Source: Thalassorhabdomicrobium marinisediminis
GTDB lineage: Bacteria; Pseudomonadota; Alphaproteobacteria; Rhodobacterales; Rhodobacteraceae
Assembly: GCF_003072065.1 (NCBI RefSeq)
Contig: NZ_QCYG01000009.1
Span: 1-64,000, forward strand
DNA: 64,000 bases
Reading direction: 5' to 3'
Below, piece after piece: positions 1 to 7,912 of the stretch. The notes beneath the pieces were generated by a model. The model saw nothing but the letters and a program-made list of their open reading frames with translations. It searched no databases and was not told where the DNA came from. The position numbers and the translations under genes were made by a program. The stretch's first letter is position 1; each line of letters opens with the position of its first letter.

Positions 1-3000
1 CGCGATTGACCATCGGCAGCTTGTCCGGATTGCGCGATATGGCCTCTTCAGCGCCCAGGACATGGACCGGGTCCGTCACCTCGAGCCCGATGATCCGCGT
101 CACGGCGCCAGATTTCGGGCAGGTCCAGAGATCCTCCGTGGAGACCTGCTCGATCTTTTCGCCGCGCAGGGTTTCCACGCCGAGATCGAGCGTGCCCGCC
201 GCCCGCGCGCGTTCGGTCTGATCAGCGATCCGGCGCATGAACTCGGCAAAGAGCGCGTTCTGCATGTGGATGGGAAGGGCAAGCACCCGATTCAGAAACC
301 GCTGGATCGGCGGCAGCTCTTCGAGCAGCACCGCGTCCTTGTCGATCAGCCGCAGGGCCGTCCAGTCGGTGAAGCTCTCGTAGCTCATCGCCTCAGCGCG
401 CCCGGCGGCAAGATCGGCGAAATACCCACGCAGCGCCGCCCGTGCGATCGGGCTTTCGAGATTGTCCTCCTCGCGGAACATGCCCTGCGAGCCGGTCTCG
501 CGCTGGCCCTTGGTCAGGGCCCCCAGCTGGTCGAGGCGCTTGGCTATAGTCGAGGTGAAACGCTTTTCGCCATGCACATCCGAGGTGCAGACCCGGAAGA
601 AAGGCGCGCTGACCTGGGCAGAGCGATGCGTGCGGCCGAGCCCCTGGATGGCCGCATCGGCGCGCCAGCCGGGCTCCAGCAGGTAGTGCCGCCGCCGTTT
701 CTGGTTCTTCGCCGTTTGCGCCGCGTGATAGGACCGGCCCGTGCCGCCTGCATCGGAGAAGATAAGGATATCTTTTTCGCCGTCCATGAAGGCTTGGGTT
801 TCGGAGGAATTGCTGCTGGCGGCGCGCTTTTCGATGAAGAGATGACCATCCTCGGCCTTGAGGGGCCGGATGGACCGCCCCGTGACTTCTGCCACGGCGT
901 CGTCACCAAAGGCCCAGAGGATCTGATCGAGCGCCGAGGGGATCGGGGCGAGCGTCATCAACTCCATCATGGCCGCATCGCGCAGGGCGAGCGCCTCGCG
1001 CGAGACAACGAGCGCCCCGGTCTCATCCCGTAAAGGTTCCACCACCATATTGCCGTCGATCTCGACGAGCTTTTGAGCATGAATCGGGAAGGCCTGTTCG
1101 AGGTAGCCCAGCACGTAGTCACGCGGCGTCAAGGCACCCTCGACGAGCTCGTCGTCGGAATCCATCGTCTCAAGCCGGCGTTTCAGCAGGCTCTCGCCTG
1201 TCGAAACCACCTGGATGACGCAAGCCTTGCCCGCTGCCAGATCGTCCTTGATCGCGCGGATGATGGTCGGGGCTTTCATGCCCATCAGGAGATGGTTGAA
1301 GAAGCGCTGCTTCGTGCTCTCGAAGCGGGACTTGGCCGAGGCGCGAGCAGCCGAGGCATTGGTCTCTCCCGAAGCATCATTGACGCCGGTCGCAGTCAAC
1401 GCTGCCTCGAGATTGTGGTGGATCGTGCGAAAGGCTCCCGCATAGGCGTCGTAGATCTCGATCTGGGCCGGGGTGAGCGCGTGTTCGAGCACGTCATATT
1501 CCACGCCATCGAAGCTGAGGGCGCGGGCCGTGTAGAGGCCGAGCGTCTTGAGATCACGCGCGACCACCTCCATGGCGGCGACACCGCCTGCTTCCATCGC
1601 CGAGACGAAACTCTCGCGGCTCGGGAAGGGGTATTCGGGGCCTTGCCCCCAGAGCCCCAGCCGCGCGGCATAGGCCAGGTTGTGCACGCTCGTGGCACCC
1701 GTGGCCGAGATGTAGAAGACGCGGGTGCGGGGTGCTGCCAGTTGCAGCCGCAGGCCAGCAAGGCCCTGCTGGGAGGGTTTGACCCCCCTGCCCTGATCGG
1801 ACCCGGCCGCGTTCTGCATGGCATGGGCCTCATCAAAGGCCAGCACGCCTTCAAAGTCTTCGCCCATCCAGTCGAGGATCTGGCTCAGTCGCGTGGTGCC
1901 GCATTTGCCCGCGGACCGCAGCGTGGCGTAGGTGACGAAGAGGATACCGTCACCCATAGGGACGGGCTGGTCCGGTTTCCATTTGGAGAGCGGCTGGATG
2001 TCGGCTGGCGAGCCGCCGAGATCGGTCCAGTCGCGGATGGCGTCCTCGATGAGCGTAGCGGATTTGGAGACCCAGATCGCCTTCCTGCGCCCGGAAAGCC
2101 AGTTCACGAGAATGAGCCCCGCGCATTCGCGGCCCTTGCCGCAACCGGTGCCGTCGCCGAGAAAGTACCCAAGGCGATAGGCCCGTGCGTCTGGGTCATC
2201 ATCGGCGCGCGTCAGCTTGGTCTGGTCGTCGTCGACGGTGAACCGCCCCGGCAGGTCGCGCCCATGGGCATCATGCGCCATGATGATGGTTTCCAGCTGC
2301 GCCTCGGAGAGATGTCCCTCCTCAATCAGCCTGGCAGGCAGGCGCAATTCCGCACTGGCGGCACCTGAGGGCACCGGCGGCGCGACCGAGGCCATGGCGA
2401 TGCTTTCGACCAGCGGTGTGGGATGTTCCTGCGCGCCTGCGATCTCAATCCGCTGCGGACGGTAGCGCGCATAGATGTCCGAGATGGGCGTGTTGTCGCG
2501 CGGGATCTCAAGGCTTGTGAAGCTGAGCGGACGGACGGCATTGGCCCGGGGTTTGGAGGGGGCGACAGGCGCAGCGGCGGTCTTGCGCGGGGCAGAGGAT
2601 GCAACGGTCGGTCGCGCAGGAGTAACCGCTGCCGCCCGTTGGACGGGGCGCATCTCAGGCCGGGTTGCGGCCACGGCATCGACATATGCCAAGGCTTCAT
2701 CCAGATCCCGCACATTTGCGCGGATCATCTCGCCGTCTTCCTGCACCTTGTCGAAGACCATGAGCTGGGTTTCGACAGAGGTGCCGAGCTTGCGGTAGAC
2801 CTGCCCCGGCATCGTCAACGCCAAGCGCGGCGTCAGGAGGCCGCAGGCGCGGGACCAATGCGCGGCATCGCGTTCGGGCGTGAATCCCGGCGGCATGATC
2901 GCCACAAGCCGCCCGCCGGGTGCCAAGCGCTTTGCAGCCGCGATGAGATGCTTGGCGGCGATGTGCTTGTCTCGGGAGCGATCGATCGAGGAGGCGAAGG

Positions 3001-3595
3001 GCGGGTTCATCACCACGACGTCGGGTAGAACCGGCGTTTGCAGTAGATCGTCGATATGCTCGCCGTCATGGCCTGTGACCTCGCCACCGAAAACCGCGCG
3101 CAGGAGGCGCTGGCGCAAAGGATCGATCTCGTTGAGCAAAAGCGTGGCACCGGCCCGGGCGGCGAAAGCAGCCAGGGCACCGGTGCCAGCCGAGGGCTCC
3201 AGCACGGTTTCGCCCTCGCGGATCGCCGCGGCCCGCAAGACCAGCGCCGCAAATGGCAGCGGCGTGGAAAACTGCTGCAGCCGGATTTGCTGCTCGGAGC
3301 GGCGGGTTTCCGTCAGGAGCCGCGAGGCAAGCAGCCTTGCAGCGGCGATGTCACCTGAAGCACCTTCCCCACGCAGCAGCACCTGAACAGCCGCGGCCTG
3401 CATCAGGTCATAGGCCATGCGCCAGTCCCAGGCACCGCCGGCATCGCTGCCATGAAACGTCTCGCGCATGATGCGCGCGAGCGCTGAACTGCGCAGGGGC
3501 TGGTTGTCGACCTCCGCGCCGATCTGCGCGAGGGCAGAGGTGAGGTTAGCGTCGGAGATTGGGAAAGCCGGGTTTGCCGGATTGGGCTTGGACAT
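1..3595 (-). CDS. Strawberry-notch-like helicase with N-terminal DNA methyltransferase domain (C-terminus beyond window)
   Basis: The reverse frame is open from an ATG at 3595 to the left edge, about 1198 codons, so the C-terminus is missing. An N-terminal Rossmann methyltransferase domain shows motif I EPSAGTG (about residues 133-139) and motif IV NPPF (about 197-200), the adenine-methylase signature. A Ser/Pro/Ala-rich linker follows, then a superfamily 2 helicase core: GDGTGCGKGR Walker A (about 480-489), a DEAH box, and later SDAGGTGRS and GLGRTHRS motifs typical of strawberry-notch proteins. Such fusions are common on alphaproteobacterial plasmids and integrative elements; their job is not established, and anti-restriction or DNA modification during transfer is a guess. 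An AAGGA ribosome site precedes the ATG. A terminator at 3641-3673 separates it from the upstream toxin gene. Confidence 0.88.
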   Translation of the reverse strand, partial: MSKPNPANPAFPISDANLTSALAQIGAEVDNQPLRSSALARIMRETFHGSDAGGAWDWRMAYDLMQAAAVQVLLRGEGASGDIAAARLLASRLLTETRRSEQQIRLQQFSTPLPFAALVLRAAAIREGETVLEPSAGTGALAAFAARAGATLLLNEIDPLRQRLLRAVFGGEVTGHDGEHIDDLLQTPVLPDVVVMNPPFASSIDRSRDKHIAAKHLIAAAKRLAPGGRLVAIMPPGFTPERDAAHWSRACGLLTPRLALTMPGQVYRKLGTSVETQLMVFDKVQEDGEMIRANVRDLDEALAYVDAVAATRPEMRPVQRAAAVTPARPTVASSAPRKTAAAPVAPSKPRANAVRPLSFTSLEIPRDNTPISDIYARYRPQRIEIAGAQEHPTPLVESIAMASVAPPVPSGAASAELRLPARLIEEGHLSEAQLETIIMAHDAHGRDLPGRFTVDDDQTKLTRADDDPDARAYRLGYFLGDGTGCGKGRECAGLILVNWLSGRRKAIWVSKSATLIEDAIRDWTDLGGSPADIQPLSKWKPDQPVPMGDGILFVTYATLRSAGKCGTTRLSQILDWMGEDFEGVLAFDEAHAMQNAAGSDQGRGVKPSQQGLAGLRLQLAAPRTRVFYISATGATSVHNLAYAARLGLWGQGPEYPFPSRESFVSAMEAGGVAAMEVVARDLKTLGLYTARALSFDGVEYDVLEHALTPAQIEIYDAYAGAFRTIHHNLEAALTATGVNDASGETNASAARASAKSRFESTKQRFFNHLLMGMKAPTIIRAIKDDLAAGKACVIQVVSTGESLLKRRLETMDSDDELVEGALTPRDYVLGYLEQAFPIHAQKLVEIDGNMVVEPLRDETGALVVSREALALRDAAMMELMTLAPIPSALDQILWAFGDDAVAEVTGRSIRPLKAEDGHLFIEKRAASSNSSETQAFMDGEKDILIFSDAGGTGRSYHAAQTAKNQKRRRHYLLEPGWRADAAIQGLGRTHRSAQVSAPFFRVCTSDVHGEKRFTSTIAKRLDQLGALTKGQRETGSQGMFREEDNLESPIARAALRGYFADLAAGRAEAMSYESFTDWTALRLIDKDAVLLEELPPIQRFLNRVLALPIHMQNALFAEFMRRIADQTERARAAGTLDLGVETLRGEKIEQVSTEDLWTCPKSGAVTRIIGLEVTDPVHVLGAEEAISRNPDKLPMVNR

Positions 3596-3640
3596 GGGGA
3601 TATTCCTTTGGATCAGGGTCTGAGTTCCAAAGGACAAAAA

Positions 3641-3673
3641 GCCCGCTCTACACTTTGAAGGCGTAGAGCGGGC
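3641..3673 (-). terminator. Intrinsic terminator between toxin gene and helicase gene
   Basis: An 11-bp perfect stem (GCCCGCTCTAC paired with GTAGAGCGGGC) with an 11-nt loop is followed on the minus strand by a run of T (GGGCTTTTTGTC). It should end the transcript of the toxin-antitoxin pair, which stops at 3703, so the helicase needs its own promoter in 3600-3640 or readthrough. A similar stem-T element lies before the ParB-like gene at 22517-22549. Confidence 0.75.
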
Positions 3674-3702
3674 AATTTCTTAGCGGGGGGCCTGCACCCC
3701 GA

Positions 3703-3993
3703 TCATGGCCACTGCTGCGCAGCATGAAGAACGCGCAAAATGGTCACCATCTCAGGGCTTTCAGCATAAACCACGATGTAGTTCGGCCGAACAACCATCT
3801 CCCTAGTCCCGTCCACACGGCCCGCGCGGTACATCTGAGGGCGTTCTGGAAGGAGGGACGTCTTGTGTTCAATCTCGTCTTTGAGAACTTGGGCGGCATC
3901 CGGGTTGTCGTCAGAGATGTAGTCAATGATTGCCAGCAAGTCGGCTATGGCCGTGGCTTTCCATTCAAGATTTGGCAAGGCGCTTCCCGTCAA
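3703..3993 (-). CDS. RelE/ParE-family toxin
   Basis: A 96-residue protein with the ParE/RelE fold pattern: an N-terminal helix pair (WKATAIADLLAIIDYISDDNP), the conserved 'LPERPQMYRAGRVDGTREMVV' stretch, then the strand NYIVVYAESPEMVTILRVLHAAQQWP. This is the usual length and ending for the RelE/ParE superfamily (ribosome-dependent mRNA cleavage or gyrase inhibition; which of the two cannot be told here). Its start overlaps the end of the antitoxin gene by 29 bases, indicating translational coupling. As part of a plasmid it most likely acts in post-segregational stabilisation. Confidence 0.85.
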   Translation of the reverse strand: MTGSALPNLEWKATAIADLLAIIDYISDDNPDAAQVLKDEIEHKTSLLPERPQMYRAGRVDGTREMVVRPNYIVVYAESPEMVTILRVLHAAQQWP

Positions 3994-4264
3994 TCAATGC
4001 CTGGGCGTCTTGCATCGCCATGGCATGGGGCGTTGTGGGCCTTGGATCGTCCAGCGCTTCCTGTACCTTCGCCCTGAACCAGGCGTCATAGGCATCCGGA
4101 TCAGCAGTCAATCCGGCAGGCAAGCCGCCTTCTGCGGCCACGCGGGTCAGAAGAATACGCACCGCGTCGGAGAGCGTCAGACCGACGCCCGCAAGTGCGT
4201 CCGAAGCCTGTGCTTTCAGCTGATCGTCAACACGGACATGAAGCATGGATGTTTGGGCAGGCAT
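3965..4264 (-). CDS. RelB/DinJ-family antitoxin
   Basis: A 99-residue protein beginning with a ribbon-helix-helix segment (LHVRVDDQLKAQASDALAGVG, then LTLSDAVRILLTRVA), the signature of RelB/DinJ antitoxins, followed by a toxin-wrapping C-terminal tail. It lies upstream of and overlaps the RelE/ParE toxin. A perfect palindrome at 4293-4310, 28 bases upstream of the ATG, is the probable autoregulatory operator. Strong call as an antitoxin, weaker for the exact subfamily. Confidence 0.85.
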   Translation of the reverse strand: MPAQTSMLHVRVDDQLKAQASDALAGVGLTLSDAVRILLTRVAAEGGLPAGLTADPDAYDAWFRAKVQEALDDPRPTTPHAMAMQDAQALIDGKRLAKS

Positions 4265-4292
4265 GGATGGTCCTCCAGTTGATGGGAGTGAT

Positions 4293-4310
4293 GTATCTCA
4301 TTTGAGATAC
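4293..4310. promoter_or_regulatory. Palindromic operator upstream of the DinJ-like antitoxin
   Basis: GTATCTCA-TT-TGAGATAC is a perfect inverted repeat placed where the toxin-antitoxin promoter should be. Ribbon-helix-helix antitoxins bind such short palindromes to repress their own operon. Assignment rests on position and symmetry. Confidence 0.65.
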
Positions 4311-4366
4311 GGTTTCAAGTCGGCAGTATGTGTGCGCATGCCTGTGATGTTGTCTCAGCGGGAAAC

Positions 4367-4590
4367 TCAGCCACCATGCCCCGCCAGGAACTCCGCCAGC
4401 ACCGAGCTGGCAGCACCTTTCGCGGAGCTGAGTAGCTCCGAGCCCGCGAGTGAGGCTTTCGATGGGCGCGCGAGCCCACCGGTTTCCTCGATGCGGTAGC
4501 AGCGGCGTTTTTGCCGCCCACGCCTGTAGTGCGTCGCCGTCACGATCTGGCAGGTGGTGCCATCGGGGAGCGCCAGGTCTGGGCTGCCTT
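4367..4590 (-). pseudogene. 3' fragment of a DUF6927-like gene (second copy of the gene at 19128-19787)
   Basis: Translated on the minus strand this stretch reads ...LPDGTTCQIVTATHYRRG, RQKRRCYRIEETGGLARPSK, ...AGSELLSSAKGAASSVLAEF, ending at a TGA at 4367. It matches the C-terminal third of the complete protein at 19128-19787 almost residue for residue. Similarity stops abruptly near 4590, so the first two thirds of the gene are missing and no start codon or ribosome site remains. It is a relic of a duplication or rearrangement of the plasmid backbone. Confidence 0.85.
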
Positions 4591-4622
4591 AGAGGCTGTG
4601 ATGCTATTGTTATGGGGCCCTT

Positions 4623-4670
4623 CTTTGAGAAGTTGAAACAGCCTTCTCAAAGCTTGCTTTTTCTTTTCCG
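4623..4670. repeat. Hairpin repeat, copy 1 (other copy at 22986-23033)
   Basis: CTTTGAGAAG, a 10-base spacer, then CTTCTCAAAG form a perfect 10-bp stem, followed on the plus strand by TGCTTTTTCTTTTCCG. The same stem, a nearly identical loop and the same T-rich tail occur at 22986-23033, just upstream of the DUF3768 gene. Here it has no gene of that cassette beside it and directly follows the broken DUF6927-like fragment. The T-rich tail makes it terminator-like on the plus strand. The remaining bases to 4870 show no convincing gene. Confidence 0.7.
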
Positions 4671-4873
4671 ATTGGTGAGGTCACCAAGACAAAACCTACC
4701 GAGCTTGAACAGAATTCACCGGACAGGAGAAAGCATTTTTATTTCATTAAGCAGATCAATTTTAAGCAACCACGATGAATCGCGCAGCGCATGGCAATGG
4801 CGTTTCTCGTGCGCAATCGAAATGCGCTTCTAGCCATGCCCATTTCTGAGGGGGCCGCTCATGACGAGTAGAG

Positions 4874-5386
4874 TTATTCCAGCGTCTCCAGCACAACGTC
4901 GAAGGTTCCTGTCACCGGAACGCCCTGTGACAGGTCGATATCGTTCCCATAGTTATCCGAGGGGCCGAGCGTGCCTTCAAAGCTGCCGCTCAGGCTTAGT
5001 GATGTTCCATCGAAGGCATGGCTATCGACGATGACGGTCAATCCGCCGCGCTCCTCCTCCTCGCGGGCAAAAAGCCTTCCGACGGATTTTCGGTTCTCGT
5101 AAAGAACCAGGTCCATTTCGGGCGCGCTTGGCTGCCAACCGGCAGCCTCGAAGCTCAGGCTTATCAACGCGGGCTCTTCGCCGCTATCACTGAAATCGCG
5201 GGCATAAATATTGATGGATGGCCAGCTTTCACCACCACTCCAGTCGCTCTGGTCAGACCAGACCGGAATTGTCCGCTCTTGGTCTGCAACGATCAGCGTC
5301 ACCGTTCCCGAGCTTTGCGAATAGCTGGCTGTGGCAAGGGAAGTGGCAAGACAGGTTGCAAGGACGAGGTGGTGTCTAGAGGTCAT
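4874..5386 (-). CDS. Exported beta-rich protein, last gene of the envelope operon
   Basis: A 170-residue protein with a Sec signal peptide (about residues 1-23, hydrophobic core LVLATCLATSLATA, likely cut after SYS). The mature part opens with SGTVTLIVA and closes with VPVTGTFDVVLETLE, a pattern shared with other exported proteins of this locus (6427-6909, 9670-10146, 13569-14102), which suggests a divergent paralogous family of beta-sandwich domains. No enzyme motif is visible. It is the most distal gene of the nine-gene minus-strand set, 22 bases after its neighbour. No family name recognised. Confidence 0.75.
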   Translation of the reverse strand: MTSRHHLVLATCLATSLATASYSQSSGTVTLIVADQERTIPVWSDQSDWSGGESWPSINIYARDFSDSGEEPALISLSFEAAGWQPSAPEMDLVLYENRKSVGRLFAREEEERGGLTVIVDSHAFDGTSLSLSGSFEGTLGPSDNYGNDIDLSQGVPVTGTFDVVLETLE

Positions 5387-5408
5387 GCTGGGTCTCCATA
5401 TCTTTCTT

Positions 5409-5906
5409 TCACCGCGTTAGATTTTCTTGGCGACGCAGCCAATCATTGATTTCGTCGGCAATCCTGCCCGGCCCGTCACCGGAGACACCCCAACTCGACA
5501 GCGGAATCCGGGTCGCAGGGCGGGTGTTCCGAAAGACCAGCATTACCTTAGAGGTGGTGCGGCTTTCCGCAGAGGTATTGCTACGGTCAAGCTCTGCGCT
5601 GTCCAGCGCCTCCAGAGGATAGTCGTCCGAACGCGCGCGAAACCGCGACTCGCGGCGGATCGTGACCAGCCCCGCACGTTTGTCGAGTGCAAGGACTGTA
5701 CGCTCGGACAAAGTGACATAGCCAAGGTAGATGGCCCCGTTGAGGCCCAAAAGCAGGATCAAGCCCGTCAGGACCTCGCCGCCAAGCAGATTCACCAATC
5801 CGAAGAGGGTGACCGGAACAACAGGGGCCATCATGAACCACAGGATGAAGCGCGGGATCGCCAGTTCGACCTTGAAGCACTCGGGCGTATTGGTTCGGGC
5901 CATCAT
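5409..5906 (-). CDS. Membrane protein with two transmembrane helices and a cytosolic PH-like domain
   Basis: A 165-residue protein with two adjacent hydrophobic helices (ILWFMMAPVVPVTLFGLVNLL, and VLTGLILLLGLNGAIYLGYV), then a soluble region of short strands (LALDKRAGLVTIRRESRF, SKVMLVFRNTRPATRIPLS) ending in an amphipathic helix (IADEINDWLRRQ). This layout resembles small bacterial PH-like membrane proteins. The neighbour at 5903-6430 has the same order and the same terminal helix, so the two are probably paralogs. Its ATG overlaps the previous stop by four bases. Function unknown. Confidence 0.75.
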   Translation of the reverse strand: MMARTNTPECFKVELAIPRFILWFMMAPVVPVTLFGLVNLLGGEVLTGLILLLGLNGAIYLGYVTLSERTVLALDKRAGLVTIRRESRFRARSDDYPLEALDSAELDRSNTSAESRTTSKVMLVFRNTRPATRIPLSSWGVSGDGPGRIADEINDWLRRQENLTR

Positions 5907-6430
5907 GGCTGGCCTCCACCTTTTCCGCCCTTCAGCCAGTCAGTGATGAGGGCGGCAATGCGGATGACGTCTTCGGTGTCCGCGCGGCCCAACGGAATCA
6001 AGGTTTCGCCGATGCCGTCATCTTCAGATCCGACAAGGTAGAGTTCAATGGTTTCCTGGTTTGCCTGCTTGCCATAGCGGATGCGTGTTTCTGCCCGACA
6101 CACGTTCGACAACCGCAAGTTCTGTTCCTTGCGGCCCTTGAGGCCGGTCACGCGCAGGCGGGCCTGATCAGCAGGCCGGTCAAGGCGGAGTTGCGTAAGC
6201 TGAACGGTCTCGTCAAGGATCATCCAACCGATGAACGCAGTCACGGCCAAAACCAATAAACCGGTGCCAACAGCCCCATCGGCCATGGCAGCAAGGGCCA
6301 TCGCGACCGCAAGCAGGATGCCACCCATAGTGATGGTGGCACGGCGTACGGGGCGGTTCTCGATTTCGAGAACCGGGTCACTCTTTTCCAACACACGCAG
6401 GGGATCGGCCAGCAGCGAGGACAGATTCAT
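5903..6430 (-). CDS. Membrane protein paralogous to its neighbour (two TM helices, PH-like domain)
   Basis: About 175 residues from the ATG at 6430, chosen because it overlaps the stop of the upstream gene by four bases like the other junctions in this operon; a longer upstream frame exists but lacks support. Two transmembrane helices (TITMGGILLAVAMALAAMA and GLLVLAVTAFIGWMIL) are followed by a strand-rich segment (LRLDRPADQARLRVTGLKG, IELYLVGSEDDGIGETLIPLG) and the helix RIAALITDWLKGG. The same arrangement occurs in 5409-5906. No catalytic residues are evident. Confidence 0.75.
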   Translation of the reverse strand: MNLSSLLADPLRVLEKSDPVLEIENRPVRRATITMGGILLAVAMALAAMADGAVGTGLLVLAVTAFIGWMILDETVQLTQLRLDRPADQARLRVTGLKGRKEQNLRLSNVCRAETRIRYGKQANQETIELYLVGSEDDGIGETLIPLGRADTEDVIRIAALITDWLKGGKGGGQP

Positions 6431-6909
6431 GGCAGTCCCAGATCGGTCTCTATCCGGCCAATCACAGTTTCGCAGGTCGCCGGGGTATCGCCGCGGCACA
6501 GCATCGCTTCAAAGCCCGCCTCGATCCTGCCCGCGCCGTCGAGGTTCAGCCTTTCGATCGAAAGCGTGGGCGCGACTGATGCGCCCGCGCTTTTCCAGAC
6601 GGGGCCTGCTGCGCCTTCGGGTCTTATGTCGATCGTGATGCCGACAGGAGCGACATCTATCGACGGCTCATCCTGAAAGACCAGACCGATATATACATCG
6701 CCATCGCCCATCGCGTGCGTGTCCACCATGGTCAGCGGGCCGATATCGTTGACCTGCACCATCGCCGCGCCATCTTCCGTGGTTAAAACCTGCCATGACA
6801 GGTCCGCCCCTTCAAGCCGTGCGGTGACTGTGCCAATAGAGTCGAGGGCGAATGTCGGAGCCGCCATCAATGAAAGAACAAGGGCAAGGATCGGTTTCAT
6901 GCTGCTCAT
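6427..6909 (-). CDS. Exported beta-rich protein of the envelope module
   Basis: A 160-residue protein with a signal peptide (MSSMKPILALVLSLMAAPTFA). The mature part starts with a glycine-turn strand (IGTVTARLEG) and contains LTTEDGAAMVQVNDIGPLT, resembling TEDG and NNISSLSLLTEDG in the exported protein at 13569-14102; both also end with a short Cys-containing segment (MLCRGDTPATCE here, LCLADDF...DNC there). They look like distant paralogs on either side of the regulatory genes. Four-base overlaps with both neighbours argue for one polycistronic message. Function unknown. Confidence 0.75.
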   Translation of the reverse strand: MSSMKPILALVLSLMAAPTFALDSIGTVTARLEGADLSWQVLTTEDGAAMVQVNDIGPLTMVDTHAMGDGDVYIGLVFQDEPSIDVAPVGITIDIRPEGAAGPVWKSAGASVAPTLSIERLNLDGAGRIEAGFEAMLCRGDTPATCETVIGRIETDLGLP

Positions 6910-7460
6910 CTCTTTGTCAGGCTTACTTCACGGGCGCCCCTCCCTGAGTTCCATTTTGTTCCGATCGCGTCCGTTTCCGACAAGAAGCTGATGATGCCAT
7001 CCGCGCGCCGTGTGCCGCTACCGATTTGCCAGGAAAACTGCGGAGCAAGGTCGATGTCACAACCCAGCACATAGGCCCATTCGGTTAGCTTCGGTTCGAT
7101 CGCGAACATCTCTGGTGGCATAGCTCTCTGCGCAGTGAAATCGTAACGCAGTTCCCTGTTGCCACCCCGCACCGGCACCAGTTCGGTCTGCATCCCGTCA
7201 CTGCTAAGGTAAAGCCGGTTGCGCATGCGGTCATAGACAATCTCGACTTCATTCCTGTGAACGCCCATCGTCATTCCGATACCCTTTGATATCTCAGCCC
7301 AGCTGCCTTCCAGCATCGGGCCGATCCGTCGCAGGTCGAGCCGATCCGAACCGCGGGGCGTCTCCGAACAGATCTCATTTTGAATGGCAGTGTTTTGCTG
7401 GGCCAGCACCGGATTGGCCAGCGCGATCAACAAGGCGGATAGTATGACGCGGACCATCAC
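6906..7460 (-). CDS. Exported protein of unknown function
   Basis: A 184-residue protein with an N-terminal signal peptide (ILSALLIALANPVLAQ). The mature part has three cysteines (ICSETPRG, VLGCDIDLAP) and no recognisable enzyme motif. The end overlaps the next start by four bases. Exported, probably periplasmic, and co-expressed with the VWA protein and lipoprotein upstream. No family recognised. Confidence 0.7.
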   Translation of the reverse strand: MMVRVILSALLIALANPVLAQQNTAIQNEICSETPRGSDRLDLRRIGPMLEGSWAEISKGIGMTMGVHRNEVEIVYDRMRNRLYLSSDGMQTELVPVRGGNRELRYDFTAQRAMPPEMFAIEPKLTEWAYVLGCDIDLAPQFSWQIGSGTRRADGIISFLSETDAIGTKWNSGRGAREVSLTKR

Positions 7461-7912
7461 TGGACCCTCCCTTCAAGTCCCAGCGATGCCAAGGACGCAT
7501 CCGGCACGAAACGCGCAGGTGCGCATTGGCCATCGGTACATGCGCCAACGGACAGAGTGCGCCGGGTCAGCTCGGGATCACAGTCGATCACGGTGGCATT
7601 GCCCAACCCGGCAAAGGTCACCATGCCATCTTGCCGCGTGAATGCACCCGAAGGACCTAGCGCGGGGATTGGCAGATCATAGCTGGTCGAAACACCAAGG
7701 GCAGGTTCCTCGATCGTAATGCGGCGTTTGTGGGGCGATATGTCTTCCGGGTAGGTGACCGTAAAGCCGACAATGCAGGAACCGCTGCGATCCTGTTTGG
7801 CAGGGGCAAAACTAACGAGCCTGGCGGAAGGTTCGTCAAAGGAGGCCTGATCGGTCGGCATGCAGGCTGCCAACAGGCCGACGGCTGACACGAACGAGAC
7901 GACGCGGGTCAT
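7457..7912 (-). CDS. Putative lipoprotein
   Basis: A 151-residue protein whose N-terminus (VVSFVSAVGLLAACMPTD) carries a clear lipobox, LLAAC, so the mature protein should be lipid-anchored through Cys17. Its mature region has further cysteines (GSCIVGF, VIDCDPE, VGACTDGQCAP). It lies immediately downstream of the VWA gene with a four-base overlap. No domain recognised; a role in the same envelope complex is inferred from the operon. Confidence 0.75.
   Translation of the reverse strand: MTRVVSFVSAVGLLAACMPTDQASFDEPSARLVSFAPAKQDRSGSCIVGFTVTYPEDISPHKRRITIEEPALGVSTSYDLPIPALGPSGAFTRQDGMVTFAGLGNATVIDCDPELTRRTLSVGACTDGQCAPARFVPDASLASLGLEGRVQ

Noticed and set aside
62..2368. Long plus-strand open frames opposite the helicase gene
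   Set aside because: They mirror the well-supported minus-strand gene with helicase and methylase motifs; their translations have no recognisable domain.
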